NCBI GenBank assembly: GCA_963580285.1
Contig: OY757015.1
Span: forward strand, 147,496,082 to 147,560,081
DNA from: Lucinisca nassula
Taxonomy: Eukaryota; Mollusca; Bivalvia; Lucinida; Lucinidae
Direction of reading: 5' to 3'
Length of the DNA stretch: 64,000 bases
Positions 21,893 to 33,934 of the stretch are shown here, piece by piece (position 1 is the stretch's first letter; each line of letters opens with the position of its first letter). A program made the position numbers and the translations under genes. Under the pieces are notes generated by a model. The model worked only from the letters and a program-made list of their open reading frames with translations. It made no database searches and was not told the origin of the DNA.

Positions 21893-22684
21893 AATTAAGT
21901 CATCTAACAGAACTTTACTGTGGATCCCTTTTTGACAAAATTTTGGGCTAATTTTTCCATGTCTTGCTTTCTGATGGGGGCATACCTATTCTCAATCAGC
22001 TAGCATCAGCCCCAGTTTGTGATAGGATAGCAAATATAACTTTAAAATCTATTTTCAAATCATGTCAAATAAAACCTGGTACTCCAGGTCTACATTGTAA
22101 ATTCAGACTGACATACTCTGGTCTGAAGTTTAACAGAATTGCAATTACAAAAACAATAGGCCAGAATTTGATTGATTCAATTATTAGAATTTATTCCAAA
22201 AACTAAAAAAAATGAAAATTACATGAATTAAGTTCGTTTGAATACTAAAAAATGACAAAAAAAGCATTAAACATGTATCAAGAACCATGAAACAGTTCAG
22301 ATCCCTGCCCCTTAACCATGAAATACTAAAAGGGTAACAAAAATAATACTAATATCATAGATTTTTATTGGAAAAATATTGCTGGTTGTCAGGAGCATTT
22401 TTGATAGCAAAAATGCTCCTGACAACCGGTTGTCAGGAGCATTTTACATAGCAAAAATGCTCCTGACAACCGGTTGTCAGGAGACACTTCCTATTTAATA
22501 ATGCAAATAAGGTCAATAGAGGGTTTACCAATTAATTTATTTGAGCATGCACAATCTTCAATATCACCTGGATGCTTACTCTGTCTCAGGCACTTGATCA
22601 ACAAAAACTGGGGGCTAGATTCACTTTCTATATTAATGATATTAGTAAACAGTATATTGAAAATCAGTTTACAATTCGGATTTT

Positions 22685-24178
22685 TAAATATAACTTCAAA
22701 ATTCGGCTATAAGACGGGACCCCTTTTTCAGTTTTTCTAAGATGGAATTTTGCTTATAAGCCTTAAATACTCTTTTATAAGACGGGTCAAATTTTTGCCA
22801 TATCTGTCAGGGCCTATCTGCTACTGCCAGATGCCATTTAGATGTGAGAAATCAGTCTTTTTTCGTCAGATACTCAGAAAACCCCTCTACTTACCCCTCA
22901 CATGGCTTGTTTATGTCAGTTGACATTCTGTGTCTTCCTTTGTGAGAGTTGCAAAGAAAGATAACTGTTATTGAATCTGAATAGGTAGGTCTATTAAGCG
23001 TTGGGAAAAGGGGGGAATTAATTTCCATCCAAAAAATTTAGAAATATTTGTTGCAGCTTTCTATAAGTAACTTACCTTTTTTTATCTGGGAACACAACAC
23101 CGAGCTATTCAGATTAAGAACCAACGCCCCAGCTAGCACAAAATAGCGGGCAAGCGTCGGGCCGATACGTCGTATCGCTGTCGGCCTGAAGTTGACCAGG
23201 TACATGCTTTGCTGGCTAAGGCTAGACAGCTACACAGACGTCTATTTAATAGACGACAGGGGCTGACAAATCCATTTCTCGGTCGCCTGGGACAAGACAA
23301 AAAATCGCACCGGGCAGGTGCACTTTGACCTTATGATGCCCAGTCGGGTAAAAAAATAATCGTCTACAACTGTCAGTCTTTTTGAGTCCTTAAATAGGGT
23401 AACACTAGACCAGTAAGTAAATCACAATAATTGCTGCACTGTCAATTTAGAGACAACCATCTGTATTTATTACGGTTCAAGTATGACACTACACTGTATT
23501 GTTAATCCCTGTCATATAATTGCCACCCTGCGGTGCGTGTCGATAAGTGTGAAAATATGGTCAAGTTATGTCTCTAATTGGAGTTTATCCTCCAATCATA
23601 AAATTTAATCCACAATCAATGTGAAAATGATTTAATCGCTCCTCAGACAATTAGCTACATCTAACGGTAGATGTTTGCATAATAATAAAATGGACTTTTC
23701 TTCGATCTCATGAATGGTTATGTTTTGGCGCCAAATAGTAGACGCTGGGCGGGAAAAGTCAAAAGCTGTTGTTGGTTATTGACACGGAGCTTCTGGGGAT
23801 AATTCGGGAGCTGTGCAAAGCGCTGGTTTTCTATCCACCTCTATTCACAACCGTTTAGCTATCAAGAAAAGATTTTTTACCAGTTCCAAACATTTTTGTT
23901 TGAAAGAGATACACACAATGACATTAAACACGTGTAGGGGTGCTAGCCTCGGATGACGTCATTTACTGATCGCATGCAGAAAAATGGTTTAAGTGGTTTG
24001 TGGGCGGCGATCTTTATCAATTAAAAAATCACCGATCTTCTTTTCCGTATGTCTTGTCTTCGTCGGAAATTGCCAGAAAAAAGCCTGCAGTCCATGACCT
24101 CAGCTATTAGACGGGGTCATTTTTTTTGCCTCATTTTGGAGGGAAAAATCATCGTTTTATAGCCGAATTTTTACGGTA
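22685..24178. mobile_element. TIR element, AATTCGGCTATAAGACG type
   Basis: The left end has AAAATTCGGCTATAAGACGG (22698 on) and a second CTTTTATAAGACGGGTC at 22771. The right end has the complements GACGGGGTCATTTTTTTTGC and TTTATAGCCGAATTTTTACG (24108-24174). About 1.5 kb with no transposase recognised. Exact borders and target duplication are unclear. Confidence 0.5.
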
Positions 24179-24225
24179 ACTGATCGATCGGACATTATGA
24201 CTAATTTGTAAAGTTCTGTGTTTGT

Positions 24226-24535
24226 TTGATTTGAGGTTTAATGTCCCCATCAACACTGTAAAAGGTCATTTTGGAGACGTTGCTTCCAATTTTGTGGGAC
24301 TTTTACCCGACGTTGAGATGAAATGACATCTCAAGCCCTGTCGCCCAATGAAACCAATAGGGTTTATTAGCATGGACGGTCCACCTCGCACCGCGGTTCC
24401 TGGACAGGCTTAGATCCTCTAAGCGGTTTACCAGTACTAGTGTGCAGGCCGGATTCAGCTCTGCGTGGAAGCATCGTGCAGCCCATATATTTCTTCAAGC
24501 CCCTATGGGCGGGGGCGGTGTAAAGTTCTGACAAG
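24226..24535 (+). repeat. Repeat family B copy, nearly full length
   Basis: Runs from TTTGATTTGAGGTTTAATG through TTGTGGGACTTTTACCCGAC, AGGGTTTATTAGCATGGACG and AAGCGGTTTACCAGTACTAG to GCCCCTATGGGCGGGGGC. The complementary orientation (39838, 50044) ends in an (AACC)n tail after GACGTTAAACC, so the family looks like a SINE/LINE-type retroposon whose 3' end is at the low-coordinate side here. Confidence 0.8.
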
Positions 24536-24611
24536 AAAACGATTTTATAGCCTGTGCATAGTGCTTCTTACACCTAGGGATTTAGTGCTTTTTTCCTGTG
24601 GGAGTCCTTAT

Positions 24612-25782
24612 TATACCCGCTTTTTCGAAGAAAAATCGGGTATATTGTTTTCGTACCACAGTTCGATCCGGCGTCAGTCCGTCCGTCTGTCCGTCTGTCC
24701 GTCCGTCTGTCTGTCCGCACCAACAAATGTATAGTTAGGTGGCTATGTAAATGGACAGAATCAATGTAAGTCTATGGGATTTATTCCGTTAGACACCGAA
24801 AATACCTTTTTTCAGTGGCTAAAAGTAGCCACTTAAGTATCAATCCTGCCAAAAATAGCCACATAAGTATACATCCGTGAGAACATCCGTCTGTCCGTCC
24901 GTCACGTTTCTTGTGATTGGATCTCCTCTGCAACCACTGAAGTTACACTTTTGAAACTTTGCATGTGGATAGTACATGGAATGTAGATGGCAGTGGGCAA
25001 CTTTTTTGTGACCTTGACCTCAACATGACCCCAAGGTCAAAGGTCAAAAATTATGATTTGCCATATCTCATAAACTATTGGAGTTACACTTTTGAAACTT
25101 TGCTTATTGGATTGTCCTTGGAATATAGAATATGTCAGGTTACTTTTGGTGTGACCTTGACCCCAAGGTCAAAGGTCAAAAAGTATGATTTTGCCATATC
25201 TTCTAAACTATTAGAGTTACACTTCTGAAACTTTGGTTATCGGATGGCCGTTGGAATATAGAATAAATTTGGATACTTTCGGTGTGACCTTGACCTGAAC
25301 ATGACCCCAAGGTCAAAGGTCAAAAATTATGATTTGCCACATCTCCTAAACTATTGGAGTTTCACTTCTGAAACTTTGCTTATTGGATGGCCCTTGGAAT
25401 ATAGAATATGTTGGGCTACTTTTGGTGTGACCTCGACCCCAAGGTCAAAGGTCAAAAAGTATGACTTTGCCATATCTTCTAAACTATTGGAGTTACACTT
25501 CTGAAACTTGCTTATTGGATGGCTGTTGGAATATAGAATAAATTGGGATACTTTAGGTGAATTCAACATAACCCCAAGGTCAAAGGTCAAAAAGTATGAC
25601 TTTGCCATATCTTCTAAACTATAAATGTTACACTTCTGAAACTTTGCTTATCTGCAGTTAGAATGTTCTTTGCAACTTTTTTAACTTACATGTAGTTTGG
25701 GCTAGCTAATACATAGTCACTAGTGTTATTAATAGAAAAGGCAGGTATTTGCGATGGTTTACCATCGACTGCAGATCTAGTT
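24612..25782 (+). mobile_element. HINE H4 (TACCCGCTTTTTCG type)
   Basis: 5' TATACCCGCTTTTTCG with hairpin to CGGGTATATTG, then a GTCCGTCTGTCCG stretch (24670-24717). The core is of roughly 140- and 270-bp repeats rich in AAGGTCAAAGGTCA. The 3' subterminal repeat AAAAGGCAGGTATTTGC is followed by palindrome GATGGTTTACCATC and terminus AGATCTAGTT. No coding gene. Confidence 0.85.
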
Positions 25783-25785
25783 TTT

Positions 25786-26086
25786 GTTTGATTTGTGGGT
25801 TAGCGTCCCCGTCAACACTGTATAGGTCATTTTGGAGACGTGGCTTCCAATTTTGTGTGACTTTTACCCGACATAGAGATGAAATGATATCCCAAGTCCT
25901 GTCGCCTAATGAAACCAATAGGGTTTATAAGCATGGACGGTCCAACTCTCACCGGTTGGCCTGGGCAGGCTTAGACCCTTTAAGTGGTTTACCAGTACTT
26001 GTGCGCGGTCGGTTTCAGCTCTGCGTAGAAGGATCATGCAGCCCATCTATTTCTTCAAGTCCCTTTGGGCGGGGGGTAAGTGGGTA
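25786..26086 (+). repeat. Repeat family B copy, nearly full length
   Basis: Same order of blocks as 24226-24535. It begins four bases after the H4 terminus. Confidence 0.8.
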
Positions 26087-26345
26087 CTCGTTATAACCGC
26101 GTCATTGAATGTGCTCATTGGCATAGCTTTAGGTACTCATTAAAATAGCGTCATTGAATGAGCTCATTGGTATAGCTTGTGGGTACTCGTTAGAACCGCG
26201 TCATTGGATGTGCGTATTGACATGGCTTGTTGGTACTTATAAGAACCGCGTCATTGAATGTTCTGATGGGCTTGTGGATACGCATTAGAACCGCGTCATT
26301 GAATGTGCTCCTTGGCATGGCTTGTAGGTACTCGTTAAAAAATTG
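26080..26345 (+). repeat. Tandem repeat related to hairpin-C arm
   Basis: Five roughly 50-60-bp units of GGGTACTCGTTAGAACCGCG, then TCATTGAATGTGCTCATTGG. The unit resembles one arm of the hairpin-C MITE, amplified. Confidence 0.75.
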
Positions 26346-26455
26346 AAGCTGGTCTACCGAGCACCCAGCGGCTCCCACAATTTTCCGTAAGCCAATTCCA
26401 CTAAAAGTGTAATGTAGGATAATGTGTTCACATGGGCAAACTTTTTTTTTGTTGT

Positions 26456-27301
26456 TATACCCGCTTTTTCGAAGAAAAATCGGGTATATTGTTTTCGTAT
26501 CACAGTTCACTCCGGCGTCAGTCCGTCTGTCCGTCTGTCTGTATGTCCGCCTCTGTCACGTTTCTTGTAAATGGATCTCCTCTGCAACCACTGAAGTTAC
26601 ACTTTTGAAACTTTGCATGTGGATAGTACATGGAATGTAGATGACAGTGGGCAACTTCTTTGTGACCTTGACCTCAACATGACCCAAAGGTAAAAGGTCA
26701 AAAATTATGTTTTGCCATATCTCCTAAACTATTGGAGTTACACTTCTGAAACTTTGCTTATTGGATGGTCCTTGGAATATAGAATATGACAGGTTACTTT
26801 TGGTGTGACCTTGACCCCAAGGTAAAAGGTCAAAAAGTATGATTTTGCCATATCTTCTTAACTATTAGAGTTACACTTCTGAAACTTTGGTTACTGGATG
26901 GCCCTTTGAATATAGAATTAATTTGGATACTTTTGGTGTGACCTTGACCTCAACATGACCCCAAGGTCAAAGGTCAAAAATTATGATTTGCCATATCTCC
27001 TTAACTATTGGATTTACACTTCTGAAACTTTGCTTATTGGATTGTCCTTGGAATATAGAATATGTTTGGCTACTTTTGGTGTGAGCTCGACCCCAAGGTC
27101 AAAGGTCAAAAAGTATGACTTTGCCATATCTTCTAAACTATAAGAGTTACACTTCTGAAACTTTGCTTATCAGTTAGAATGTTCTTTGCAACTTTTTTTT
27201 TTAACTTACATGTAGTTTTGGCTAGCTAATACATAGTCACCAGTGTTATTAATAGAAAAGCGGGTATTTGCGATGGTATACCATCGACAGCAGATCTAGT
27301 T
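26456..27301 (+). mobile_element. HINE H5 (TACCCGCTTTTTCG type)
   Basis: 5' TATACCCGCTTTTTCG and GTCCGTCTGTCCGTCTG; core as in H4. The 3' end is AAAAGCGGGTATTTGCG (exact complement of the 5' subterminal repeat over 11 bp), palindrome GATGGTATACCATC and terminus AGATCTAGTT. Confidence 0.9.
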
Positions 27302-27489
27302 CGTAATTAGTTTATGCTTGTTTATTGATAATAAAATTGGGCGCCCTTTTGTTTCGAGTAACGGCTTGCCCTGTGCACAAATATGTGTAGTTTATATCAA
27401 AATATTTTTGTACGAGTTAAGTATAGTTTGTTAACTTTATTCAGTAAACGATATCTGACATGCGGTTCAATTTTATTTTCTAATATTAA

Positions 27490-27694
27490 CCCTTATCTTG
27501 CTGTTCACGACAACCCCTATCTTGGCAAACAGTGTAGATCCAGATCAGATGGCTTCTGAAGAAGCCATCTGATCAGGATCTACACTGTTTGGCATTCAGT
27601 TTATGAATTTGTAGCAATAAATTACATCAAGAAATTTGATTGGTTGATAGACAGAAATGGGTGTTGCTTAAATGAATATTCAGCAAGATAAGGG
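27490..27694 (-). mobile_element. TTAA MITE family 1, copy 1
   Basis: Flanked by TTAA (27486-27489, 27695-27698) with termini CCCTTATCTTGCTG and CAGCAAGATAAGGG. The centre is the hairpin GCAAACAGTGTAGATCC...GGATCTACACTGTTTG. TTAA targets and CCC-start termini are characteristic of piggyBac-superfamily elements. No coding capacity. Confidence 0.85.
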
Positions 27695-27798
27695 TTAATT
27701 ATAATTTAATAATGCCTTATTGAGGCTTGCAGTGTGTTGAAAAATTTGCTGGTTGATGAGTCTTAGTAATTTGTGAAAAAGTCATATCTCTATTTTAA

Positions 27799-28003
27799 CC
27801 CTTATCTTGCTGAATATTCGTTTAGGCCACACCCATTTCTATCTATCAACCAATCAAATTACTTGATTTAATTTATTGCTACAAATTCATAAACTGAATG
27901 CCAAACAGTGTAGATCCTGATCAGATGGCTTCTTCAGAAGCCATCTGATCTGGATCTACACTGTTTGCAAAGATAGGGGTTGTCCTGAACAGCAAGACAA
28001 GGG
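27799..28003 (+). mobile_element. TTAA MITE family 1, copy 2
   Basis: Inverted relative to copy 1, from which it is about 100 bp away. Left TTAA at 27795-27798; the right TTAA has mutated to TTTAG. It contains CCACACCCATTTCTATC and the same central hairpin. Confidence 0.85.
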
Positions 28004-28104
28004 TTTAGATCTATATTTTATATGATCAGCCTACACCTGTTGTGATAGGAGTGAAAGCTGATTCAGGGTTATAGTGTGTTACTGTTAATTTATAAAGTAA
28101 TTAA

Positions 28105-28192
28105 CCCTTTTAGTACCAAATGGAATCTTCCTGGTATATAGCTGGAGTCCATTTCAAAATTTAGGGGCAGCAGGTTGTGTTATCTTTAGAAT
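28105..28192 (+). mobile_element. TTAA MITE family 2, left half of a split copy
   Basis: TTAACCCTTTTAGTACCAAA, then GGAGTCCATTTCAAAATTTA, matches the left half of the intact copy at 42357-42577. It stops at 28192; the right half is at about 34100-34218. Confidence 0.8.
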
Positions 28193-28254
28193 TTATGTCA
28201 TAGGGAATAGGTATATGGCACACTAGTTCTGCCTTGCGGTACAAACAGGCTTTT
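28193..28254 (+). repeat. tRNA-type SINE G, left part
   Basis: GTCATAGGGAATAGGTATAT and GCCTTGCGGTACAAACAGGC match 33939-33994. It is interrupted by H6 and continues at 30749. Confidence 0.75.
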
Positions 28255-30748
28255 TATGCCCCCGGAATCTAAGGGATTCGGGGGCATATAGTTTTTGGTC
28301 TGTCTGTCTGTTTGTCTGTCTGTCTACAAAAACCTTAACATTGGGCATAACTTTTGAATGGTAAAAGATAGAGCTTTCATATTTCACATGTGTATACCAT
28401 ATCACAAGACCTTTCCAGTGGTACCATAATTTTTGATCTCGTGACCTTGAACTTGACCTTTGACCTATTTTTTACAAAATTTTTAAAAACATTAACATTG
28501 GCCATAACTTTTGATTGGTTAGTGATAGGGCTTTCATATTTCACATGTGCATTCCTTGTCACAAGACCTTTCTAGTGGTACCATAATTTTTGACCTTGTG
28601 ACCTTGACCGTGATGTTTGACCTACTTTTTAAAAACTTTAACATTGGCCATAACTTTCGATTGGTAAGTGGTAGGGCTTTCATATTTCACATGTGCACTC
28701 CTTGTCACTAGACCTTTCTAGTCGTACCATAATTTTTGACCTCGTGACCTTGACAATTGACCTACTTTTATAAACTTTAACATTGGCCATAACTTTCGAT
28801 TGGTAAGTAGTAGGGCTTTCATATTTCACACGTGCACTCCTTGTCACAAGAACTTTCTAGTGGTACCATAATTTTTGTCCATCCAGACCCCCCCCCCTCA
28901 AGGTCAAGGTCACTGTGGCTATTCTTAGAAAAACTTTGTCATCGCTCTAGCGCCAACATAACTTTCCATTGGTAAGTAGTAGGGCTCTTTCATATTTCAC
29001 ACATGCACTCCTTGTCACAAGACCTTTCTAGTGGTACCATAATTTTTGTCCATCCAGACACCCCCCCCCATCCCCCCCCCTCAAGGTCAAGGTCACTGTG
29101 GCTATTTTTAGAAAAACTTTGTCATCGCTCTAGCGCCAACATTTCTTTACTGATTTCAATATAACTTCACACAAATGTTCCTTATGACAATATCTCGAGC
29201 GAGTTCGACTTTCAAGGTCATGACCTCAAGGTCAAGGTCAATGTGTCTATTTTTAGAAAAACTTTGTCATCTTACTAGCCCCTACATTTTTTCACCAATT
29301 TCAATATAACTTCACACAAATTTTCCTTATAAAAATATCTTGAGCGAATTCGACTTTCAAGGTCATGGCCTCAAGGTCACCGTGGCTATTTTTAGAAAAA
29401 CTTTGTCATCGCTCTAGCGCTTACATTTCTTCACCGATTTCAATATAACTTCACACAAATATTCCTTATGACAATATCTCTAGCGAGGCCACTTTCAAGG
29501 TCAAGGTCACTGTGGCTATTTTTAGAAAAACTTTGTCATCGCTCTAGCGCTTACATTTCTTCACCGATTTCAATATAACTTCACACAAATGTTCCTTATG
29601 ACAATATCTCGAGCGATTTCGACTTTCAAGGTCAAGGTCACTGTGGCTATTTTTAGAAAAAACTTTGTCATCGCTCTAGCGACTACATTTCTTCACTGAT
29701 TTCAATATAACTTCACACAAATGTTCCTTATGACAATACCTGGAACGAGTTCCACTTTCAAGGTCAAGGTCACTGTGGCTATTTTTAGAAAAACTTTGTC
29801 ATTGCTCTAGCGCTTACATTTTTTCACCAATTTCAATATAACTTCACACAAATGTTCCTTATGACAATATCTCTAGCGAGTCCCACTTTCAAGGTCAAGG
29901 TCACTGTGTCTATTTTTAGAAAAACTTTGTCATCACTCTAGCGCCTACATTTCTTCACCAATTTCAATATAACTTCACACAAATGTTCCTTATGACAATA
30001 TCTCAAGCGATTTCGACTTTCAAGGTCAAGGTCACTGTGGCTATTTTTAGAAAAACTTTGTCATTGCTCTAGCGCTTACATTTTTTCACCAATTTCAATA
30101 TAATTTCACATAAATGTTCCTTATGACAATATCTCGAGCTATTTTGACTTTCAAGATCAAAGTCACTGTGGTTATTTTTAGAAAAATTTTGCCATCGCTC
30201 TAGCACCTACATTTATTGATGGATTTTAATAGAACTTCACACCAATGTTTTTCTGATGACATCTCGAGTTGCTTTGACTTTCAAGGTCATGACCTGAAGG
30301 TCAACGTCACTGTGGCTATTTTTAGAAAAACTTTGTCATCGCTCTACCGCTTACATTTATTAACAGATTTTAATATAACTTCGCACAAAAGATGCTTATG
30401 ATAATATCTTGAGCAAGATCTACTTTCGTGGTCAAGGTCACTGTGGCTATTTTTAGAGAAACATTGTCATCACTCTAGTTTTACCTCGTTACCTTGATGT
30501 TTGACCTTTTTTTTTAAATTTAACATTGGCCATAACTTTCAATTGGTAAGTGATAGGGCTTTCATATTTCACATGTGCATACTATGTCACAAGACCTTTT
30601 CAACAATCCCATAATTTTTTACCTTGTGACCTTGACCTACTTTTTTATGACTTGAACATTGGCCATACCTTTTGATTGCTTAGTGATACTGCTTTCATAT
30701 TTAACATGCGCTGTCCGGGGGCATCAGTGTTTCACAAACACATCTTGT
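28255..30748 (+). mobile_element. HINE H6 (ATGCCCCCGG type)
   Basis: 5' TATGCCCCCGGAATC with hairpin to GGGGGCATATAG, a GTCTGTCTGTTTGTCTG stretch, and a long core. Core units of 130-150 bp include AAGGTCAAGGTCACTGTGGC, TTAGAAAAACTTTGTCATCG and CTTCACACAAATGTTCC, about a dozen copies, flanked by CATAACTTTTGATTGG units. The 3' end is CCGGGGGCAT, hairpin GTGTTTCACAAACAC, terminus ATCTTGTT. Insertion lies inside SINE G. Confidence 0.9.
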
Positions 30749-30825
30749 TTAGCTTCGTGATAGAGTGTTTGCTTACCAATCCGGCAGACTGGGTTCAGTC
30801 CCCCGCCAGGCCAAAGGTATGTACA
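30749..30825 (+). repeat. tRNA-type SINE G, right part (tRNA-like head)
   Basis: AGCTTCGTGATAGAGTG, then GACTGGGTTCAGTCCC (B-box-like), corresponds to 33997-34060. Confidence 0.75.
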
Positions 30826-30879
30826 TGTAGCATTTTTAGCTTGCCTGTACGCAGTGCGTTTGCGTTCCTGTCACACTGC

Positions 30880-32593
30880 ATTAAAAGTTTTTCAAATGCT
30901 TAATCTCAACAGTCACTCATCACAGACCACTCATATTTGTAACTTCATTACCTGGGAGGGTCCTCTGATGTTCAAAGAGAACAGACCCCTGGGTTCATAC
31001 CCCAGGGTGAGGCTAGGGGTCTAAATCTAGAACACCTTTGTAATTCTGTGTTAAATTTTTTGAAATGCTTATATCTCAACAGTCACTCATCACAAAGCAT
31101 TCATATTTACAACTTGTATACCTAGGAGTGTCTTCTGAGATTCCAAGACAACACAACCCTGGGTTCATGCCTGGGAGTGGGGATGGGGTGAGTGGGGGTG
31201 GGGTGGGGCTAGGGGTCAAAATCCAGGACACCTTTGTAATTTGTTGTATACCTTTCCATTATACTATTAAGTTATAGACACAATTGGTTATACATCAGCC
31301 AATCAAGTGACATTGGTTCAAATGTAAAAGGGTGAAGGTCATGGTGACCTACATTTCCCGGTCCAGTGATTTTGCCTTATATCTTGAAGTCTATTTTTTT
31401 TGAGAAATGTCATACCTGGGATATTAGTTCCATGTGACTCCACGATTGACCTCAAAATATATCTAGGTCACTGTGACCTATATTTCATGGTTCAGCGATT
31501 TTGCCTATTATCTTGAACACTATTTGATAGAGAAATGTTATACCTGGGTTATTAGTTGCATGTGACCCCATTATTGACCTCAAAATATATCCAGGTCAGT
31601 GTGACCTATATTTCATGGTTCAGTGATTTTGCCTATTATCTTGAACACTATTTGATGGAGAAATATCATACCTGGATTATTTATTCCATGTGACCCAATG
31701 ATTGAGCTTGAATTATATCTAGGTCAGTGTGACCTATATTTCATGGTTCAGTGATTTTGCCTATTATCTTGAATACTATTTGATGGAGAAATGTTATACC
31801 TGGATTATTAGTTCCATGTGACCCGATAATTGACTGCAAAATATATCTAGGTCATGGTGACCTACATTTCACGGTCCAGTGATTTTGTCTTTTATCTTGA
31901 ATAGTATTTGATGGAGAAATGTTATAACTTATACCTGGGTTGTTAGTTGCATGTGACCCCATTACTGACCTCAAAATATATCTAGTTCACTGTGACCTAT
32001 ATTTCATGGTTCAGCGATTTTGCCTATTATCTTGAACACTATTTGATAGAGAAATGTTACACCTGGGTTATTAGTTGCATGTGACCCCATTATTGACCTC
32101 AAAATATATCTAGGTCAGTATGACCTACATGTATATTTCATGGTTCAGTGATTTTGCCTATTATCTTGAACACTATTTGATGGAGAAATGTCATACCTGG
32201 ATTATTTATTCCATGTGGCCCCATGATTGAGCTTGAATTATATCTAGGTCAGTGTGACCTATATTTCATGGTTCAGTGATTTTGCCTATTATCTTGAATA
32301 CTATTTGATGGAGAAATGTCTCCTGGATTATTAGTTCCATGTGACCCGATGATTGACATAGAAATATATCTAGGTCCTTCTGACCTATTTTCGTGGTTCA
32401 ATGATTTTACCTTACAATTCAAACACAATTTGATTCTGAAAGGTAATATCTGGAATATATGTTCCATGTGACCTGATTATTGATCTCAAATATATCTAAG
32501 TGAGTGTGACCTATATTTCATGGTTCATAAATTTTACCTTATATCTTGAAGTCGCGAAACAGGTGAGCTATGCTGTCATGCGACAGCTCTTGT
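30880..32593 (+). mobile_element. HINE H7, 5'-truncated
   Basis: The 3' end is clear: CAGGTGAGCTATGCTGTC, hairpin GCTGTCATGCGACAGC, terminus TCTTGT. The core includes two 173-bp units (CTCAACAGTCACTCATCACA at 30905 and 31075), then about nine units of 115-190 bp with GTGACCTATATTTCATGG and CTATTATCTTGAACACTATT. The matching AGCTCACCTG 5' end is not found upstream. The next element starts directly at its terminus. Confidence 0.8.
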
Positions 32594-33811
32594 TATGCCC
32601 CCGGAATCTAAGATTCTGGGGGGCATATAGTTTTTGGTCTGTCCGTCTGTTTGTCTGTTTGTCCGTTTGTCCATTTGTCTGTTTGTCCGTTTGTCCGTTT
32701 CTCCGTCTGCAAAAACTTTAACATTGGGCATAACTTTTGAATGGTAAGTGATACAGCTTTCATACTTCACATGTGCATTCCTTGTCACAAGACCTTTCAA
32801 GAGGTACCATAAATTTTGACCTCGTGACCTTCACCTTGAGATTTGACCTACTTTTGGCCTCATTTTTAAAAACTTTAACATTGGCCATAACTTTTGATTG
32901 GTAAGTGATAGAGCTTTCATATTTCACATGTGCATTCCTTGTCACAAGACCTTTCTATTGGTACTATAATTTTTGACCTCATGACCTTGACCTTGGCATA
33001 TGACCTACTTTTTTAAAAACTTTAACATTGGCCATAACTTTTGATTGGTAAGTGATAGAGCTTTCATATTTCACATGTGCATTCCTTGTCACAAGACCTT
33101 TCTATTGGTACTATAATTTTTGACCTCATGACCTTGACCTTGGCATTTGACCTACTTTTTAAAAACTTTAACATTGGCCGTAACGTTTGATTGGTAAATG
33201 GTAGAGCTTTCATATTTCACATGTGCATTCCTTGTCACAAGACCTTTCTATTGGTACTATAATTTTTGACCTCATGACCTTGACCTTGGCATTTGACCTA
33301 CTTTTTAAAAACTTTAACATTGGCCGTAACGTTTGATTGGTAAATGGTAGAGCTTTCATATTTCACATGTGCATTCCTTGTCACAAGACCTTTCTAATGG
33401 TACCATAATTTTTGACCTCATGACCTTGACCTTGATGTTTGACCTACTTTTTAAAAACTTTAACATTGGCCATAACTTTTGATTGGTAAATGGTAGGGCT
33501 TTCATATTTCACATGTGCATTCCTTGTCACAAGACCTTTCTAGTGGTACTATAATTTTTGACCTTGTGACTTTGACCTTGATGTTTGACCTACTTTTTAA
33601 AAACTTTAATATAGTCCATAACTTTTGATTGGTAAGTGATAGAGCTTTCATATTTCACATGTGTATTCTTTCTCACAAGACCTTTCCAGTGGTACCATAA
33701 TTTTTTACCTCGTGACCTTGTGGCCTCAACCATGACATAATTTAGTGATGGGGCTTTCATATTGCACAGGCGCTGTCCGGGGGCATCGGTGTTTCACAAA
33801 CACATCTTGTT
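32594..33811 (+). mobile_element. HINE H8 (ATGCCCCCGG type)
   Basis: 5' TTATGCCCCCGGAATC starts exactly where H7 ends. A GTCCGTCTGTTTG stretch follows. The core holds seven roughly 145-bp units with TTAACATTGGCCATAACTTT and TTTCATATTTCACATGTGC. The 3' end is GTCCGGGGGCATC, hairpin GTGTTTCACAAACAC and terminus ATCTTGTT. Same family as H6. Confidence 0.9.
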
Positions 33812-33934
33812 TTATCTCTTACATTTGGCGCCCACCATAAATAACCAACTTGTGCATTAGAACTCCTTGATAATCATATCACGTGATTCTCTGACTCCCG
33901 GAAATTCGAGGATGAATTTCAATGTGGAGGGGGA

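Larger units (their letters stand above)
18860..22491. mobile_element. 3.6-kb TIR element, Mutator-like, with 9-bp target duplication
   Basis: TATTTAATA occurs on both sides (18851-18859 and 22492-22500). The ends are GGCTGCGTCTCCTGAC and, inverted, GGAAGTGTCTCCTGAC. The arms contain repeated palindromes CTCCTGACAACCGGTTGTC and the shared stretch CAGCAATATTTTTCCAATAA; pairing extends about 190 bp inward to GATACATGT near 19046 and 22270. The 9-bp duplication and long TIRs fit Mutator-like elements. The interior has no recognisable transposase; it holds an irregular tandem region and pieces of Helentron-like elements. Confidence 0.75.

Noticed and set aside
24959..27143. Open frames with MTPRSKVKNYDL-like repeats
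   Set aside because: Translations of AAGGTCAAAGGTCA-containing HINE core units, not genes.
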